Origin: Salvia splendens
Lineage: Eukaryota > Streptophyta > Magnoliopsida > Lamiales > Lamiaceae
Assembly (NCBI RefSeq): GCF_004379255.2
Contig: NC_056037.1
Location: 16,750,902-16,814,901 of the forward strand
DNA: 64,000 bases
Reading direction: 5' to 3'
The translations under genes were made by a program, and so were the position numbers. Positions 22,270 to 32,998 of the stretch are shown piece by piece (the stretch's first letter is position 1; every line of letters begins with the position of its first letter). Below the pieces are notes generated by a model, which saw nothing but the letters and a program-made list of their open reading frames with translations, was not told where the DNA came from and did not search any database.

Positions 22270-24889
22270 TGTGGTCTATTTGTGTCGCATGCTCCTTCGC
22301 GGGGCAGGTGGTGCAGGAGATTGTTCCTTCTCGGTCCCAGCTTGCTCATCATCTACGTCCGCCGGCTCCTCGGCCTTTCCTCTCTCTGTCTCGGGTTCTA
22401 CTAGTACACTTGGTTCGGGATGCTGGGCTTCATGGCCCCTGTCTCCTGTAGCTTCTTCCTTCCTCTGGCTGGTTACTTCCTCCAATATCTCATCTATCAC
22501 AGATGCCATCCTGTTCATCTCAGTTATCATCCGCTGGTTCTCCTCTCCTAGCTCTGTCACTATCGTCTCCATAGTAGCTTGCCTCTGGGTCAGTATACTC
22601 TATCCCGCAGACTCCTTTAGGATCCTTTCCATTGCTGACGCTAACCGGATCATCTCTGCTCTCATCTGTCTGTTCTCTACTCTTATTTCGTCCATAGCCT
22701 TCTCAATCCTTTCTTGACGCTGCTCTTGTGCTGATGCCTCCGGGCTGCTGCTACCCGTCCGGTGGGCAAAGCTTCCTCCCCCATTGCATAAAAGCGTGGC
22801 ACGCCTTGCCTTAAGTGGACCGCATTCGTTCGGACGAACAGGGGGGTATCAAACAAACCTGGGCCGTCCACCATTGTCAAGGGGGATAAGTCCTCTCCCT
22901 CCGAGACGGTTATATTGTTTCTCACAAAAGTTCCCAATAAGTGGCAGAGGGAAAGATTCCGTGCTGGGTGGGTGGCGATGAGGTGGCATTGGTACGCGGT
23001 CCAGAATCCCAAGTGCAACTTCCTGCCCTTCTTGGCACACCATAAGAGGTACAACTCCGTCATCGGTGTTCTCACTGCCGAATTTGACTGTCCTAAAAGG
23101 TTGAAGTCTAAAAACAGCTGCACCAGGCATAAAATAGGGTCGTTGAAATAGATGGACCGTGAGAGGGTGGACTGGAACTCTCCCGAAGCTGGGTGGGTTA
23201 ACTCTGCCCATGCCTCCTGGGGTTCAAACTCCACATGCCTGCGTGGGATTCCCCTCTCTCTATTCCTCCACTCCGAACTCAACGCCTCCTCCAAAGTACA
23301 CATACCCATTTTTACCGTCCACTCGATTATACTCAGCTTAATTTCACTCCCAAACACCCTAAAACTGATGCACTCCTCGTCCAAATCAGTGGTGACTTTA
23401 AATCGAAAAGTCAAGAAAAATTCTTTGGCCAGCTTAACCGGGATATTCATAACCTCATTTTCCAACAGCCATTCGAAACCCAACGCATGCAAAAGGGCGA
23501 GAAACGTTTCGCGAGCTTTCAATTCATCTAAAGAAGGGAGATGAAGTACCTTCCCACTCTTGATTTGCTTGCTTTTGTCGTCCTTGGTGCGGTAAGCGGC
23601 CTTGAGCTTTTTGGAGTCGAACAACTTCATCTATTCTACCACGTCGTCAGTGAGGTCAACCGTCCACCTCCGGTATCTTAATCTCTCTACCGGTGGGTGG
23701 AATAACTCTCTATGATCATCCAAGAGCTGCTGTTCAGTGTACTCCTCATCGGCCAGAGAGATGTTGCTGTCGGAAGATGATTCAGTGCTGGCTGTATACT
23801 CGTCGTCACCCAACTCCCGCTGGCTTGGTGGAGTTCTTTGAGTTGCTTCAGTAATGACGATTCCGGTGTTCACGATGCGCAGTTTCTTGGTACTAGGCTG
23901 TTTCCTCATAACGGCCTTGCCTTTTCGTTTCCTCTCCTCTTTGTACCGGACTTCCTCCTGGGTAGTGGGGCTACTCTCTACCTTGGCGTCGTCCTTCTCT
24001 GGTCTTTCGTGGCTAACTGCCTTGGATGCGAGGTCCGGACCCTCATCCATCCGTTCAGTTTCCACACCCTGATCCACTTGCACCAGAGAGGGTCCTCGAC
24101 CACCATTTCGGCATCCTCTGGGTCGGCAAAAGGTGAGGACTCCTCCCCAGGTTTTGTGGGAGTTGTCCGTTCATCGTCACTCACGATCTCCAGCGGATCT
24201 GCCGCCGTGTTCGGTTTCGCCCTGCTGGATGCCCACTTACCCAAACATCGTTGCGATACCCTTTGTGGTTTAGGCCTGTCTACCTTGGAATCCGTCTTCA
24301 CTACCAGTCTCCGCTTGACGGGAATCGACTTTACTACCTGAGGTGCCATTGGGGTAGGTGCTTCTACTTCTGGTTCTGCTGCCTCTTCCGGCTGGTATGC
24401 CGGGCTTTTCTGGGTTGACTCGTTCAGATCTAAGTCCTCCCTTGCCACTTCTTGAGATACCGGCTCCGCTTCGGGCGTCTTCTCCGTTCCGCCGCTTCCC
24501 TCTTGAGTCATTTTTTCCTCATGCTCCTCAAGGCCGGAGTCGTAGTGGGCAGCGATGGCGTCGAGTTCTGCCGAATTCAGTACCGAGGTTTCTGATGGCG
24601 CGGTCGCCAAGGGAGTTCCCTCCTCTGAATGTACTGCTGTATGGCTGACCGGCGCAGGCGGAACTTCACTTGTTGCGGTTTCTACGCCTCCCGTTTGGCC
24701 AAAACTAGTCAGCGTTGTCGTCCAGTCCCTTGTCGGGTCTTGTTGGCGCAGAAATGCCATTATGGCGTCTAAAGAAATCGTGGGTGGCGGCTGAGCGGCA
24801 GGCGCTGGTGGGCTTGGCTGCGGTGGTTGTTCCTCCGGGATTTCTTGGCGGCGGGGTTTGATCTTCCTGGCAAACGCTTTCTTACCCAT
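22270..24889 (-). pseudogene. Athila ORF-1-like extra ORF, left copy, frameshifted
   Basis: It lies between integrase and the 3' LTR, where Athila elements carry an extra (env-position) ORF. It starts at 24887-24889 with a basic N-terminus (MGKKAFARKIKPRR), then a Pro-rich stretch and a long acidic, Ser/Thr-rich region. The conserved domain (about 23630-22800) includes LPSLDELKARETFLALLHALGFEW, WTVKMGMCTLEEA and LLWCAKKGRKLHLGFWTAYQCH. This arrangement resembles the ATHILA ORF-1 family, whose function is unknown. The C-terminus (22572-22276) is predicted coiled coil followed by an acidic/basic tail. The frame breaks near 24090 (one base short compared with the right copy), again near 22750, and at a stop near 22600. 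It also lacks about 150 bp present in the right copy. Confidence 0.7.
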
Positions 24890-25490
24890 GATTGAAAATT
24901 GCGATTTGGTTGTGGCAAGTAGGGTTTAAACTGGTGGAAATGGGGAAGAAATCTTTGGGAGAGAAAATGTAAATGAGGGTTTGTGAGGGAGAATGGGTGA
25001 GACGGTATAGTTATTTTGGAGAGAGAGTGCGGTTGTGGGTAGTTGAAACCGGCTATGGAAGGTGACCGGTCGCGTCGTTTCAAGCGAGAGACGGTTGACA
25101 ATGCCGGATCCTGATTGGTCTTCTCTCTGCTCACGCGCCTCTCCCAGCCGCTGCCACCCTGCAAAAGCTGCACCAACTTTAATTCAAATTTTTGTCCTCT
25201 CCATAATCCCCCCTATACTCACCTAATAAGGAAAATAAATCAAATGGGCCCTTAAATAAAATCTGAAATAGCACCAGATAGGCAATTTTTTTTTCAATAC
25301 GTACTCCAAATTAAAATTAAGGCCCGAAAATATTTTTGGATTTTTAGAAATTATCTTGCATACGGAGATTAATCGCTACGTATTTACAATATTTATATTT
25401 CCCATAGGCAATCTGGAATTCTACGTGGTCAGTGCACTTATACTTGCAAAAGAATAGACCCCGTGGAATCCCAAATTCCTATCCTGCTGA
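24890..25490. other. Palindrome spacer, untranslated
   Basis: The stretch between integrase and the extra ORF of the left copy. It is mixed GC-rich then AT-rich sequence without a supported gene. Together with the integrase piece and the first ~130 codons of the left ORF, it would form the loop if the arms paired. Confidence 0.6.
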
Positions 25491-25768
25491 TCAGTATGCG
25501 GCCAAAATTCGTGGTTGCAGTGGAATCTCATCCACTACACCCACCTCACTATTCTCCCTAAATATTTTCAGCCTATGCCCATTCACAATAAAAGGTTCAG
25601 AGTTAGGAAAACTCCCTGAAATTTCCACTGCTCCATTGGAACGGAGTGAGGTGATGACATAAGGCCCTGTCCATTTTGACTTGAGCTTCCCAGGCATGAG
25701 CTTCAGCCACGACTGGAAGAGTAGTACTTTCTGCCCAACATGGAGATCCTTGGCCAGTACGATACAGC
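25491..25768 (-). pseudogene. Athila-like integrase C-terminus
   Basis: Minus-strand frame reading AKDLHVGQKVLLFQSWLKL, GKLKSKWTGPYVI, GAVEI and VNGHRLKIF. This is the familiar C-terminal integrase module of Athila/Tat gypsy elements. The catalytic core is absent: sequence upstream of about 25768 belongs to the other copy. It lies in the spacer of the palindrome and shows that the left copy extends further 5' than the right one. Confidence 0.8.
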
Positions 25769-25781
25769 AAAAGGAAAAGAA

Positions 25782-28185
25782 AAGAGGGAAGCGGCGGAAC
25801 GGAGAAGACGCCCGAAGCGGAGCCGGTATCTCAAGAAGTGGCAAGGGAGGACTTAGATCTGAACGAGTCAGCCCAGAAGCGGACTCTTATGACTGATCAG
25901 GAGTTCGATTCCATTTTGAACCAAGTGAACCAAGCAGCACAAGCTACTACCTCGGAGGCTGAGGGTCTAGACCCCGCTTCGAAGGCAGTAGGCGTGAGTG
26001 AAGAGACAAGGGGAGTAAGTGAGCCAGAAAGCCCGGCATACCAGCCGGAAGAAGAGAAGGGTAATACGATTACGGAAGCCAAGGAAACAGAAACAAAAAC
26101 AGAGGTAGCAGAACCAGAAGTAGAAGCACCTACCCCAATGGCACCTCAGGTAGTAAAGCCGATTCCCGTCAAGCGGAGACTGGTAGTGAAGACGGATTCC
26201 AAGGTAGACCGGCCCAAACCACAAAGGGTGTCGCAACGATGTTTGGGTAAGTGGGCATCCAGCAGGGTGAAACCGAACACGGCGGCAGATCCGCTGGAGA
26301 TCGTGAGTGACGACGAACGGACAACTCCCACAAAACCTGGGGAGGAGTCCTCACCTTTTGCCGACCCAGAGGATGCCGAAATGGTGGTCGAGGAACCCTC
26401 TCTGAACGGATGGCTGAGGGTCCGGACCTCCCATCCAAGGCAGTTAGCCCCGAAAGACCGGAGAAGGACGACACCAAGGTAAATAGTAGCCCCACTACCC
26501 AGGAGGAAGTCCGGTACAAAGAGGAGAGGAAACGAAAAGGCAAGGCCGTTATGAGGAAACAACCTAGTACCAAGAAACCGCGTATCGTGAACACCGGAAT
26601 CGTCATTACTGAAGCAACTCAAAGAACTCCACCAAGCCGGCGGGAGTTGAGTGACGACGAGTATACAGCTAGCACTGAATCATCTTCCGACAGCAACATC
26701 TCTCTGGCCGATGAGCAGTACATTGAACAACAGCTCTTGGATGATCATAGAGAGTTAGTCCACCCACCGGTAGAGAGATTAAGATACCGGAGGTGGACGG
26801 TTGACCTCACTGACGACGTGGTAGAAGAGATGAAGTTGTTCGACTCCAAGAAGCTCAAGGCCGCTTACCGCACCAAGGACGACAAAAGCAAGCAAATCAA
26901 GAGTGGGAAGGTACTTCATCTCCCTTCTTTAGATGAATTGAAAGCTCGCGAATCGTTTCTCGCCCTTTTGTATGCGTTGGGTTTCGAATGGCTGTTGGAA
27001 AATGAGGTTATGAATATCCCGGTTAAGCTGGCCAAAGAATTTTTCTCGACTTTTCGATTTAAAGTCACCACTGATTTGGACGAGGAGTGCATCAGTTTTA
27101 GGATGTTTGGGAGTGAAATTAAGCTGAATATAATCGAGTGGACGGTAAGAATGGGTATGTGTACTTTGGAGGAGGCGTTGAGTTCGGAGTGGAGGAATAG
27201 AGAGAGGGGAATCCCACGCAGGCATGTGGAGTTTGAACCCCATGAGGCATGGGCAGAGTTAACCCACCAAGCTTCGGGAGAGTTCCAGTCCACCCTCTCG
27301 CGGTCCATCCATTTCAACGACCCTATTTTACGCCTGTTGCAACTGTTTTTAAACTTCAACCTTTTAGGACAGTCAAATTCGGCAGTGAGAACATCGATGA
27401 CGGAGTTGTAACTCTTGTGGTGTGCCAAGAAGGGCAGGAAGTTGCACTTGGGATTCTGGACCACGTACCAATGCCACCTCATCGCCACCCACCCAACACG
27501 AAATCTTTCCCTTTGCCACTTATTGGGAACTTTTGTGAGAAACAATATAATCGTCTCGGAGGGAGAGGACTTATCCCCCTTGACAATGGTGGATGGCCCA
27601 GGTTTGTTTGATACCCCCATGTTCGTCCGAACGAACGCGGTCCACTTAAGGCAAGGCGTGCCACGCTTTTATGCAATGGGGGATGAAGCTTTGCCCACCG
27701 GACGGGTAGCAGCAGCCCGGGAGGCATCAGCACAAGAGCAGCGTCAAGAAAGGATTGAGAAGGCTATGGACGAAATAAGAGTAGAGAACAGACAGATGAG
27801 AGCAGAGATGATCCGGTTAGCGTCAGCAATGGAAAGGATCCTAAAGGAGTCTGCGGGACAGAGTATACTGACCCAGAGGCAAGTTACTATGGAGATGATA
27901 GTGACCGAGCTAGGAGAGGAGATCCAGTGGATGATAACTGAGATGAACAGGATGACATCTGTGATAGATGAGATATTGGAGGAAGTAACCAGCCAGAGGA
28001 AGGAAGAAGCTACAGGAGACAGGGGCCATGAAGCCCAGCATCCCGGACCAAGTGTACCAGTAGAACCCGAGACAGAGAGAGGAAAGGCCGAGGAGCCGGC
28101 GGACGTAGATGAGGAGCAAGCTGGGACCGAGAAGGAACAATCTCCTGCACCACCTGCCCCGCGAAGGAGCAGGCGACACAAATAG
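25782..28185 (+). pseudogene. Athila ORF-1-like extra ORF, right copy, 5'-truncated and frameshifted
   Basis: Same protein as the left copy, in the opposite orientation. It lacks the start codon and the basic N-terminus. It keeps a stretch (about 25880-26025, including TMTDQEFDSILNQV-like residues) that the left copy lost. A 25-bp deletion near 26403 shifts the frame, and a TAC-to-TAA change at 27409-27411 stops it where the left copy reads TELYLLWCAKK. The last block (27415-28185) contains a long predicted coiled coil (EKAMDEIRVENRQMRAEM, repeated heptads) and ends in PAPRRSRRHK. The lesions differ from the left copy's, so the two copies decayed independently. Confidence 0.7.
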
Positions 28186-28299
28186 ACCACACCCCCCGAC
28201 CGCAAGTTAGTTTTTCTATTCTTTCTCTTTAGTTTTTCGTATTTTTATTGTTTTCTGTGCTTTTAGGTAGTATAAATTGTGTATGTGCGCACACCCCAT

Positions 28300-28670
28300 T
28301 CCTAACACTTAGCCTATTTCATAGTCTAAGTGTAAGAAGTAAAGGGTTTGTTTCTGGACGCATGCTTTCTGTTGTTCTCTTGTTTGTATTTTTCGTAAGC
28401 ATGTTTCCTCACACTTAGCCCATTGTCTGGCCTAAGTGTGAGGAGTTTGTATATATATGTGTTTTGTGTCTGTTGGTTTCTGTTTAGGTTTTCAAACTCT
28501 TCCACTTAGCCTATTCCATAGTCTAAGTGTGAGAAGTTTTAGTGTTAATATGTTGTGTTGTTGTTTTATCTGTGTGTCCACCATACTGGCCATTACCTTT
28601 TCCTCTTCACAGCCTTATCTGAGGGCAGACACTTGTGAAGTGGGAGGGGGGACGCAATGGCCAGTATGAT
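28300..28670 (+). repeat. Structured 3' UTR motifs, right arm
   Basis: Three short inverted repeats, each an acacttagcc ... ctaagtgt stem of about 30 bp, lie near 28306, 28410 and 28502. A larger hairpin (about 28581-28668) pairs catactggccatt with aatggccagtatg and has an inner cttcaca/tgtgaag stem. They sit between the extra ORF and the 3' LTR and are kept in both arms. They may be RNA structures of the element (processing, packaging or export). That function is a guess. Confidence 0.65.
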
Positions 28671-29833
28671 GTATGTGTGGTTTCTGTTTGTGCTTGTGTT
28701 AGTGTTTTGTTAGGTTTAGTTTTTTATATTTGTTGTGTTGATTGGGCTTAAAACTCAACTGTCTTGAGCTGACGGTGAGGGGAATTGAGGGAGATAAGAC
28801 ATGCTGGAAAACAGAAACCACCCCCTTTAGTACCTCCTAGCCAGGATAGATGACGCAAGTATGAGGGAAAAGCCCATCCTCAGAGCCAAACACGAAAGCC
28901 CTCTTAAAATGTGAGTTATAAGCTTAAAGTGGAACCACTTTCCACAATATCCAGAAAAGAAAAGAGTGGATGCCACAGAATGATTAGGGCGAAGTGACCG
29001 CGTGTGGCAAACACTGAAGGCAGTAGGAAACACCCTCCCACAAAAAAAAACCCACCTTTAGAACTCCTTTTCTAACTCTTTATACCCAGATAAATACCCC
29101 TAGCCACTGGGACTGTGTGTGTGCAAGGCATGAAGCGAATGAAGCTTACTGGCTAGAAAAGTGTACACGAAAGTCTGGAAGAAAATTGACCAGGGAGTTA
29201 TCCCAGGTCCCAAAAAAGAAGAAGAAGGTAGGAAACCCATGCCAGAAGCGCCAGGAAAGAAAAGTTACTAACCAGGAGCCCAAGTGCACACAGGTCTCCC
29301 ATATCAAATAAGGTAGAAGTTTTGAACGTTAGAGTCTTAGGAACATCCGCCCAAAAACATTACAACCAATAGCCCCATTACAAGCCTTTAAGTCCTTCAG
29401 TAGCTGCACGTGAGATCTAAGTCCGAGGCAATTGTGGTTGAGCATATTGAGAGAATGCAGTCCTAATCTTCCTGGTAAGGTATGAGTGACTGAGTGAACC
29501 TAGTGTTTGGCTGAGAGTTTGGGCGATCTTGACAAGCGGATATACTGACTGGGAAAGAAAGAGGGGGTGGCGGAAGTTCAAGGCTGTCTAAGGCCGGATT
29601 GCACCTAATCCCGAGGGGAGGGATGGTTGAAAATATAGCCCAATCTTTGTGTTTTAGTCTTTTTATGTTTGATTGTGTGTTTTTCTGTGTTTGTTCAAGT
29701 GTTTTTCTTTGCGTCGTGGTATAGAGTCTAGTTTAGGTAGAGTCGGTCAGGGGAGTAACCAGGCTAGAATACGGCTTACTTCTTTTGTTTGTCTTCACGC
29801 TTGAGGACAAGCATGTGGTAAGTGTGAGCAGTT

Positions 29834-31333
29834 TGATAAGTCGCATTCTAGGCCTTGGTTACTGGTCAGTATGATGTGCATGTTTGAACTTTATCTGCAA
29901 AACAAGTTGCTTAAGTGTGCAGGTTGAGTGTTCTAGCCAGTAGGGAAGCTTCGGAATAATTCAAGAGAAAAAAGGCGTCGGGATGTTGCCATCCTGATCA
30001 GTATGCTTGCCAAAAAGGCTCGAGATGGAGAAGAAGGATAGTTGGGAAGATCAACCGCTAGCAAGGGGGCAAAAGAGTCATTGCACGCTGAGAGTCGACC
30101 CTAAAAATCAAGGGAGGCCTCCCTATATTAAAGAAGCCACTTGGAGAGAGAATGATCATCAAGTAGTTAGTTAACTCCTAAACTTAGTTAGCAATCTCTC
30201 TTCGGTCAATCAGTCCTTCAGCATTATCTTTCGAGTTTATCGTTCCTCGCCACAGCCATGGTCACTTGAGTTCCAGTAGTTCGCCGGAGTTCCAGAGTTC
30301 TCGTTCCAGCCCGCTTGTTTCCGCCGTGTTACTGTTCTATCGCCCGAAGTGGCAAAACACCTTTTACTTGCTTTCTTAGTTTTCGCATTTAGTTTTCCTT
30401 CGTTGGATCTGCTGTGTTCTCAAACAATTTCGTACTTTAAAGTTTTAGTTGTGATTCCAAACGTTTTCTAAGTGCTATGAAGTTGTTTTCGTTTTGGTTC
30501 GTTTCGTTTTCTCTTTTCTTTCCGCCTAGATAATTTAGATCTAGTTGTTACGGTAATCTCCAGTGTTGAATCGCATGTTTTAAGTTACATAGTTAAACTT
30601 TCTGTGTTTGCTAGCCTAGATTGTCTTTAGTTTTTAGATCTGAATTAGTTAAGTGTAGAAAGCCCTGTTCACGTGGTTTCTGCATACTTGCATGTTGACC
30701 AGTGGGCGTAATCGCAGTTTCGGGTTTCGATCTGTTTGTTTAAGGTTTAATTTGTAGATCTGTGTTCTTGAGTTGTTAATCGGTGTTTTTAATGGTGCTG
30801 AATCTGGTTTGTTTTTCTTCTGATTTAGTTTGTGTTTGTTGAAGAAGATGATGTCCATATCCGATGTTGGGGACCACTTTACTTTTTAGATACATTTTTG
30901 CTTTTGTCCTTTACTTTTAATTATACCATACAGATCTGACAGTCTAGTCACCACAACTACCACTTATTCCCTGCTTTTCTGTTTAGCCTTTTATAGAAAC
31001 CTAGTACTTTCCGCATATTTTCTGTTACACCGCATTCACCATAATTCCACGTACACCACTACATGTCGACCACCATTCACCCTTCCTAGTCAGTAGGACA
31101 CCATCTTAATTTCCCGTCTAGGTAGAGACTCAACCCAAGCGTGGTAGCTAACCAAACCATCCAAAATATCACCGCAATCTTTCCAACAGTCACCATCTCT
31201 GTGGGATTCGACCCCTACCTTCACTATACTACCCAGTAGAAGAGGGTTGAGGATTTATTGATACCAGGTTCTAGGCTTAGCCGAGGTTTCCTTACTGATC
31301 AGTAGGACGCATCTTGCTTGAACGACACCTACA
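29834..31333 (+). repeat. 3' LTR of the right Athila-like copy
   Basis: About 1.5 kb, starting tgataagtcgcattc. Near its end it contains the gtgggattcgacccctacct stretch common in Athila/Tat LTRs. The exact 3' end is uncertain by a few bases because the partner LTR is cut off. Confidence 0.7.
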
Positions 31334-31907
31334 CAAACCTGCTCTTTCAACCGATTAAGATCCAAATCTCCTGCAACTTGCTCCATATCTCGTCTAATAA
31401 ATTGTTCCCCTGTCTCAGTGTGCTTGCCTTGAACTGGAGATCATATACTTGGATTCTGTCTCCTTCGCTTCCATACGTGACGGCCAACGCATCCCAGATG
31501 TGCTTGGCCGTCGGATGTTGTGAAATTCGACCAACTAGTCGAGGTTCAATGTTTTGGGTCAGCCATGTGAACACACAGTGGTCAGCCTGTTGCCACCATG
31601 TGAAGGCTGGATCGGTTCGCGGTGGGGGAGTTGGGACTCCGGTCACGTGAGATATCATTCCCCGACCGCTTATTGTCGCCTTCATAAGTACGGACCAGAG
31701 AGCGTAATTCTCTCCGTTGAATTTATCTCCTCCGATGTGGAGGGGCTGCGTGTCAATCTTGTATGACACAACAACAATTTCTGGTGGGTCGTTTTGGTTT
31801 TGATTCATCGCAAAACTATTGCGCATGAAGTTGGCGAATTGCTGGGCAAATTCGTCCGTCATGGACTGGTTGGTAGTTTCTATCAATTTCCAATCTCCTT
31901 GGTCTGA
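31334..31907 (-). pseudogene. Copia A gag, N-terminal part
   Basis: The likely start is the ATG at 31905-31907 (MSDQGDWKLIETTN), about 110 bp after the primer site. The protein carries the Copia gag pattern FNGENYALWSVLMKATISGRG, a tryptophan-rich segment (FTWWQQADHCVFTWLTQNIE) and AKHIWDALAVTYG. The frame shifts near 31365 and gag is then cut by the end of the Athila-like LTR at about 31333. No zinc knuckle remains. Confidence 0.82.
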
Positions 31908-32016
31908 CATGTTTGTTGTTACAGGTTCGGGGAAAGAAAAAAAAATGGAAAAGATACGGGAAAGGACCGAGAAAGGTATCAAGGACGATGATGATATCTT
32001 TTCTGAGTCCTAACCC

Positions 32017-32028
32017 GCTCTGATACCA
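32017..32028 (-). promoter_or_regulatory. Primer binding site of Copia A
   Basis: gctctgatacca on the plus strand is tggtatcagagc on the minus strand. It abuts the 5' LTR and is complementary to initiator Met tRNA. Confidence 0.9.
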
Positions 32029-32263
32029 TGTTGAATGGTATAATCGACATATTTAGGGAGAAGGGAACACTATGATTTGTATTGAATGAGATGGTTTCTC
32101 TATACAATAGGGCACCCTTTAAATAGGGTTAAGGAGATAATGTACATGGTAAGACATTGATTATACAATATTCTATCAATCTCCTAATTTGTGTGATTGA
32201 TTCTAATTGCAATCTTTCCTTATCACACAATTGATTCTTATTGACAAGTTTCCTTTTCTAACA
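32029..32263 (-). repeat. 5' LTR of Copia A
   Basis: 235 bp, nearly identical to 17213-17447, followed by the target duplication TTTGT. Confidence 0.92.
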
Positions 32264-32268
32264 TTTGT

Positions 32269-32987
32269 GATAATGCCTATCTGTTTAGGCTATACCGAAT
32301 GTGCTATGCCAAAATTTATAAATCGAATTCGGGTCCAGCAAGGGGAGAGTCCCTACTCGGACTAGTGTACACGTGGACTGTGTGTCATCGAAAGCGTTGG
32401 CCGGTCCGGTGACCGTGGAAAGTGGCTACTTTCCCGTCACAGATGTTTCAGATACGACGAATTACAGAAAGAACTTAGATTGCGCAATCGAATTTTTAAG
32501 TATGAGATTTTGGTAAGCTTGGGCTTTTATGAAAACCCCCGAGTATTACTTGATTGATGGCTTGACAATATTTTAAATGTATAATTGTATCTTTTGGCAA
32601 TGTTCACTGAGTACCTTTATACTCAGTTCTGCATGTATTTCTAAATATGCAGGTTGAACTGTGATGGAGTGGAGGGTGCTGATCCAAGTGTGGCTTACTC
32701 TTGTGTCTATATAGTACTCTCGGAGGTTCATGTCTTCATACATGGAACCACGTTCGATTGTTTCCGCTGTGCTATTTAAACAAGTTAAATCTTGTTTTTC
32801 CCCCTATGACTCTGACACTCAATAAACAACCTTTAACTCGAATCTTTATGATCGAGTGTATCCTATTCAAGTGTTTCATTTGAGATGCTTTGTGATCATA
32901 TGAATTGTCCATATACCTCTTCTTAATTTCCACCCCTAATCACGATTAACCGAGTTTTACTATTCTTAGTAAAATGCGGTCGTGACA
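32269..32987 (+). repeat. 3' part of a Tekay-type gypsy LTR, split by Copia A
   Basis: It resembles the last ~650 bp of the Tekay-like LTR in order and wording: gaattcgggtcc, actagtgtacacgtgg, ggccggtccggtgacc, then tatgcaggttgaactg, and it ends gcggtcgtgaca. It continues from 17212, across Copia A. No internal region follows, so it is a solo or truncated LTR. The bases after it are gacag, but no matching duplication was found on the left. Confidence 0.7.
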
Positions 32988-32998
32988 GACAGGGATAG

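Larger units (their letters stand above)
19306..25768 (-). mobile_element. Athila-like Ty3/gypsy fragment, left copy
   Basis: On the minus strand it starts inside the integrase C-terminus near 25768, passes an untranslated stretch, the extra ORF (24889 down to about 22270), a long 3' untranslated region and 1240 bp of 3' LTR (20545-19306). There it is cut off and joined to Copia A pol. The 5' half of the element (5' LTR, gag, protease, RT) is missing. Integrase wording (DLHVGQKVLLF) and the ORF type point to the Athila/Tat lineage. Confidence 0.8.
19306..31086. repeat. Giant inverted repeat: 5.2-5.3-kb arms around a 1.28-kb spacer
   Basis: The plus strand of 19306-24504 is the reverse complement of 25782-31086 over essentially its whole length, with point differences and several indels. 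The outer end of the match is ggaagggtga at 19306, paired with tcacccttcc ending at 31086. The inner end is ccctctt ending at 24504, paired with aagaggg starting at 25782. The left arm lacks a ~12-bp stretch near its outer end (gtcgaccaccat, about 31065-31076 on the right) and about 150 bp in the ORF (present at about 25880-26025). Both arms are 3' halves of the same Athila-like element, pointing outwards. Confidence 0.93.
25782..31333 (+). mobile_element. Athila-like Ty3/gypsy fragment, right copy
   Basis: Starts inside the extra ORF at 25782, about 385 bp further into the ORF than its true start in the left copy. It continues through the 3' untranslated region and a 3' LTR beginning at 29834, which seems complete to about 31333 (ending near cctacaca). 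There it meets the minus-strand gag of Copia A. No primer site follows, so this is a 3' end. The 5' half is missing. Confidence 0.8.
17213..32263 (-). mobile_element. Copia element A (235-bp LTRs), interior replaced by an Athila-like palindrome
   Basis: Both LTRs (17213-17447 and 32029-32263) and the 5-bp duplication TTTGT (17208-17212 and 32264-32268) are present, so the outer frame of one Copia insertion is intact. On the minus strand the primer site is 32017-32028, gag lies at 31334-31907 and the RT/RNase H end at 17387-19305. The rest of gag, the protease and the integrase (expected roughly 2 kb) are missing. Between 19306 and 31333 there is instead about 12 kb from two head-to-head Athila-like fragments. 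By my rough count the LTRs differ at 6-7 of 235 sites. Confidence 0.88.

Noticed and set aside
22257..24794. Several plus-strand ORFs of 60-170 codons in the left arm
   Set aside because: They are antisense shadows of the Athila-like extra ORF; the minus-strand reading has the coherent domain order and is repeated in the right arm.
22270..24889. Calling the Athila-like extra ORF a retroviral-type envelope gene
   Set aside because: No signal peptide, fusion-like or membrane-spanning segment is visible; only the position is env-like.
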